Assembly: GCA_019694315.1 (NCBI GenBank)
Contig: JAIBCE010000027.1
Location: 1-41,687, forward strand
From: Sandaracinaceae bacterium
GTDB lineage: Bacteria; Myxococcota_A; Polyangia; Polyangiales; Sandaracinaceae
DNA length: 41,687 bases
Reading direction: 5' to 3'
Shown here: positions 38,834-41,687 of the stretch, piece by piece
Position numbering within the stretch: position 1 is the first letter of the stretch
Layout of the letters: the number at the start of each line of letters is the position of its first letter
Position numbers and translations under genes: made by a program
Notes under the pieces: generated by a model
The model's input: only the letters and a program-made list of their open reading frames with translations
What the model was told of the DNA's origin: nothing
Databases searched by the model: none

Positions 38834-41511
38834 GAGGCTTCGAGGAGCACGGGCTCGCGCTCGAGCTCGACGCCGAAGCTCTCGCGCACGCGGTCCTGCA
38901 CGTGCGCAGCGAGGGCGAGGAGCTCGCGGGTGGTGCCGCCGCCATGGTGCACCAGCGCCAGCGCGTGGGCGCTCGAGACGCCCACCTGCCCCTGCCGCAG
39001 GCCCTTGGCGATGCCGCTCTTCTCGATGAGCCAGCCTGCGGCGAGCTTCACGCGACCGTCCTTCTCGGGCCAGCGCGGGACCTCCGCGGCGCTCTGCACC
39101 ACGCCGCGCTCGAGCGCGCGGCGCACGACCTCGTCGGCGAGCGCGGCAGAGACGATGGGATTCGTGAAGAAGGAGCCTGCGCTTCGTCGATTGGGATCGA
39201 GGGGGTCGAGCACCATGGATTTCTTCTTCCGAAGCGCGATCACCGTGTCACGGACCTCGGCGAGCGTCGGGGACTCCCGAGGTGAGAGCGCCCTCTGGAG
39301 CTCGGCGTACTTCAGCGCGGGGGGAGCACCGGGGCGGAGCTCGAAGCACACCCAGGTCACCACGTAGCGACTCGGTTCTCGCTTGAGCGCGCTGTCTCGA
39401 TAGGCAAACTGGCACTCTTCGGGGCTCAGCGTGCGCGGCAGTCGGGTCGCACGATCGAGGACGCCCACCGCGACGATCGTCTCGGACACGTCCTGTCCAT
39501 AGGCGCCCACGTTCTGGACTGGCGTGGAGCCGACGAGACCGGGAATCCCCGACAGGCACTCCAGGCCTTGCCAGCCATGCTGGACGGTCGTCGCCACGAA
39601 GTCGTCCCACGGCTCGCCTGCCGCGGCGGTCACGCGGATCGTGCGCTCCCCGCGGCCGCTCACGGCTGGCATCGTGGCGATCCCGCGCGTCTCGATGGCG
39701 AGGACCAGACCCGGAACGCCCTCGTCCGGTACGATCAGGTTCGAGCCGCCGCCGAGGACGAAGACGGGCAGTCGCTCCGACTCGGCCCACGCGAGCGCGG
39801 CCGCGATCTCGAGATCGCTCTGGGCCGATACGAAGTAGCGGGCGGTGCCTCCGAGCTGGAGGGTGGTGCGAGGGGCGAGGGGGACGTTCGCCGCCGGGAC
39901 GATGGCGCGGGGCGGGACGTAGGGCAGTCGGGGGATGCGCAGGTCGGGGTCGAGGAGCTCGAAGAGCTTGCCGATCGGGGAGAGGCCGGGCAGGCCCTCG
40001 GCGTCGAGGGCCGCGCCGAGCGCTTGGGCGAGCGAGCGACTGATCACGGGGACGTCCGCAGGAGAGAGCAGCGTGTCGCGGGCGCTGATCACGCGGATAC
40101 CGTCGGGCGAGGGCGGCGCCGGGGCGAGCGCCGAGAGCGGCACGAGGCAGTAGACGCGCTCGGTGGACCAGCCGCGGTAGGTGGCGAGGAGATGCGTGTG
40201 CCCGACCTCTGCGAACGCGATCGGGCGCACCTGCGGTGCGAGCGCGAGAGGAAAGGGCTCCTCGAGCAAGCGCACGCGGCCCTCGAAGAGGGAGAAGGGC
40301 GCCACGGCTCGTCCGAGCGCCGCCAGCTCCGCGACGGTCGAGCCGTACGAGAAACGCTGCGGGCGAGCCTCGTCGGGCGCGGGCGGGGCTCCGAGCGCGC
40401 GGAGGCGAGCGGCGAGCTCGTCGATCGAGGCGCGGCCGGGCATGCACCACCACGCGGCGCGAGGCTCGAGGGAGCCGTCGTCGTTCAGGGCGATGGCCGC
40501 GAGACCGCCGCTCATGGTCAGACACTGACGTTCGCCGGTGCGCTCGTCGTGGAGATGGAAGAGCGACTCGGCGAGCGTGGCCGGAACGTCCTCCAGCGCG
40601 AGCCCTGGACCGGTCCACCAGTCGGGGCCCACGGCGCCCTCGGGGCGCGCGCGATCCTCGCCGGGGAGCGGTCGATCGGGGGCGTGCGCAAGGAGGGGAT
40701 TCACGCGGTCGTAGCGACCGGCGGCCTCGAGATAGGGATAGAGCCAGCCGATCCATCCCGTGACCTTGTCGCCGCCGTAGGCGCTCTTGGGCTTGTAGAT
40801 GCGCTGGAAGAAAGCGCGATCGGGCGCGCCGTCCACGGCCTCGATCAGCTTGTCGACGATGGTGACGAGTCGAGAGGGCCAGTCGGCGAGGGGGGAGTCG
40901 TGGACGAGATCGTCGAGCGCGCGGACGCGCCGTAGGATCGACTGCCAGTCTTCGAGCGTGCCAGTCAGCGTGATGGATGGAATGCCGCAGACGCCGACCA
41001 TCTCGTAGTCGAAGAAGGGCGAATACGCGTCGAGGAGCACGATGTGGCTCGCCGTGCGCTCGACGGAGGTGGTGGTCGAGAAGTCGCACGAGAAGCGGCG
41101 GGCGGAGCCAGGCCCGATCTCGGCCGCGAGCGCGTCGTGCATCTTCGCGAGCAGTGTGGCGATGGCGCCTGGATCGGTGGGAAAGGGGCCCTCGTGGTGC
41201 ACTGTGAGGCGCTTGGTGCCTTCGTGTCGGACGAGGCGGCCGCGGAGGCGCTCGCTGTGGAGGCGCACGTGACGTGCGAGGCCCTGTGCGACGGTCAGCC
41301 AGAGAGCATCGGGGCCGAGCACGAGCGGGCGGTGCTCGGAGAAGGCGACGTGGACGGCGCCGAGCAGCGGGTGCGTGCGCGGGCCATCGAGCACGCGGAG
41401 CGCGGCGTCGCCGCCGAGCGCGAGGACGGGGCCCACGAGCTCGCCGAGACGCCGCGTCGGGGGCGGCCCGGAGGCAGGCGTGACGTCGTCGACGGCGAAC
41501 GTGATGCGCAT
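38830..41511 (-). CDS. murB: DUF4419-MurB fusion protein
   Basis: An 893-residue product from the ATG complementary to 41509-41511. Residues about 40-360 match DUF4419: ALWLTVAQGLARHVRLHSE, VRHEGTKRL, CDFSTTTSVERTASHIVLLD, GIPSITLTGTLEDWQ and VTGWIGWLYPYL. Residues about 390-540 are an unassigned alpha/beta region. Residues 542-893 are a complete type I MurB (UDP-N-acetylenolpyruvoylglucosamine reductase, peptidoglycan precursor synthesis): LGGGSNLIV FAD loop, LSGIPGLVGSTPVQNVGAYGQ, YRDSALK, the proton-donor serine in SAGSFFTNP, and an LEREP tail. No ATG or GTG lies near residue 542, so MurB cannot easily be made separately. The stop overlaps the endonuclease V-like gene. The symbol refers to the C-terminal half only. 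Confidence 0.88.
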   Translation of the reverse strand: MRITFAVDDVTPASGPPPTRRLGELVGPVLALGGDAALRVLDGPRTHPLLGAVHVAFSEHRPLVLGPDALWLTVAQGLARHVRLHSERLRGRLVRHEGTKRLTVHHEGPFPTDPGAIATLLAKMHDALAAEIGPGSARRFSCDFSTTTSVERTASHIVLLDAYSPFFDYEMVGVCGIPSITLTGTLEDWQSILRRVRALDDLVHDSPLADWPSRLVTIVDKLIEAVDGAPDRAFFQRIYKPKSAYGGDKVTGWIGWLYPYLEAAGRYDRVNPLLAHAPDRPLPGEDRARPEGAVGPDWWTGPGLALEDVPATLAESLFHLHDERTGERQCLTMSGGLAAIALNDDGSLEPRAAWWCMPGRASIDELAARLRALGAPPAPDEARPQRFSYGSTVAELAALGRAVAPFSLFEGRVRLLEEPFPLALAPQVRPIAFAEVGHTHLLATYRGWSTERVYCLVPLSALAPAPPSPDGIRVISARDTLLSPADVPVISRSLAQALGAALDAEGLPGLSPIGKLFELLDPDLRIPRLPYVPPRAIVPAANVPLAPRTTLQLGGTARYFVSAQSDLEIAAALAWAESERLPVFVLGGGSNLIVPDEGVPGLVLAIETRGIATMPAVSGRGERTIRVTAAAGEPWDDFVATTVQHGWQGLECLSGIPGLVGSTPVQNVGAYGQDVSETIVAVGVLDRATRLPRTLSPEECQFAYRDSALKREPSRYVVTWVCFELRPGAPPALKYAELQRALSPRESPTLAEVRDTVIALRKKKSMVLDPLDPNRRSAGSFFTNPIVSAALADEVVRRALERGVVQSAAEVPRWPEKDGRVKLAAGWLIEKSGIAKGLRQGQVGVSSAHALALVHHGGGTTRELLALAAHVQDRVRESFGVELEREPVLLEAS

Positions 41512-41581
41512 GGGGTGATCCTGTCGTGCGCCGAGGGGCGCGTCACCGGTGAAAGGACAAGGTTCGAGGGGAGCGTTCGTG

Positions 41582-41610
41582 AGCCCTGGCGGAAGTGCGC
41601 CGCCAGGGCT
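41582..41610. promoter_or_regulatory. Strong stem-loop upstream of the DUF4419-MurB gene
   Basis: AGCCCTGGCGG (41582-41592) and CCGCCAGGGCT (41600-41610) form a perfect 11-bp stem with a 7-base loop, 71 bp upstream of the ATG at 41511. CCGCCAG is repeated just beyond (41611-41617). It could be a leader structure, a terminator of a gene outside the window, or a REP-like element. The remainder of 41512-41687 shows nothing else I recognise. Confidence 0.55.
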
Positions 41611-41687
41611 CCGCCAGTCCGCCAGCGGGCGCGTGAATTTCCTTGATTTCGTGGGCTCGGAGGCCGGTGCGGGGCGTGCAGAGGGGT

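Noticed and set aside
1..41687. tRNA, rRNA and riboswitch genes
   Set aside because: No cloverleaf with a CCA end, rRNA signature or known riboswitch core was recognised by reading; a covariance-model scan would be decisive.

Overview
The window looks like chromosomal DNA of a myxobacterium (Myxococcota, probably of the Polyangia/Sandaracinaceae type). The reasons are the very high G+C content, four Hanks-type serine/threonine kinases plus one kinase fragment in under 42 kb, many secreted lipoproteins with Asp/Ala/Gly-rich linkers, a MYXO-CTERM-type surface protein, and frequent GTG starts with 4-base GTGA gene overlaps. No tRNA, rRNA, CRISPR array or transposase gene was recognised.

Layout. 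1-6.5 kb: the 3' end of an S55 (SpoIVB-like) peptidase gene; a PEGA-tailed kinase on the minus strand; a lower-G+C lipoprotein gene inside a segment bounded by a perfect 290-bp direct repeat; and a Kelch-like lipoprotein. 6.5-12 kb: a short repeat pair, a 2TM-domain protein, an S10 carboxypeptidase-like protein and PruA (the last two overlap by 4 bases), divergent from a type 2 isopentenyl-diphosphate isomerase. 12-17.3 kb: two overlapping kinase genes with large non-kinase regions, one rich in tandem repeats. 17.3-19.5 kb: a short-chain dehydrogenase and a kinase fused to a cyclic-nucleotide-binding domain.

19.6-28.3 kb is the most coherent system. A tight minus-strand gene string (lipoprotein, lipid-anchored alpha/beta hydrolase, outer-membrane beta-barrel, second related lipoprotein, a 98-residue PhaE-like protein, acyl-CoA ligase, class III PhaC polyester synthase) is divergent from a PhaR-type regulator. 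Two related TTGCA-N-TGC dyads lie between them. My reading is that this is a PhaR-controlled route from envelope ester hydrolysis and uptake through CoA activation to polyhydroxyalkanoate synthesis. The gene order and dyads are seen directly; the pathway is inference.

28.4-38.2 kb carries surface and secreted proteins: a DUF1554-like lipoprotein with a hexapeptide repeat, a Cys-rich MYXO-CTERM protein, a membrane-anchored TPR/gluzincin protein, a DUF3592 protein and a 1047-residue modular lipoprotein. 38.3-41.5 kb holds an endonuclease V-like gene overlapping an uncommon DUF4419-MurB fusion gene. No gene-free stretch exceeds about 300 bases except 4393-4694, which is filled mainly by repeat copy B and the kinase fragment.
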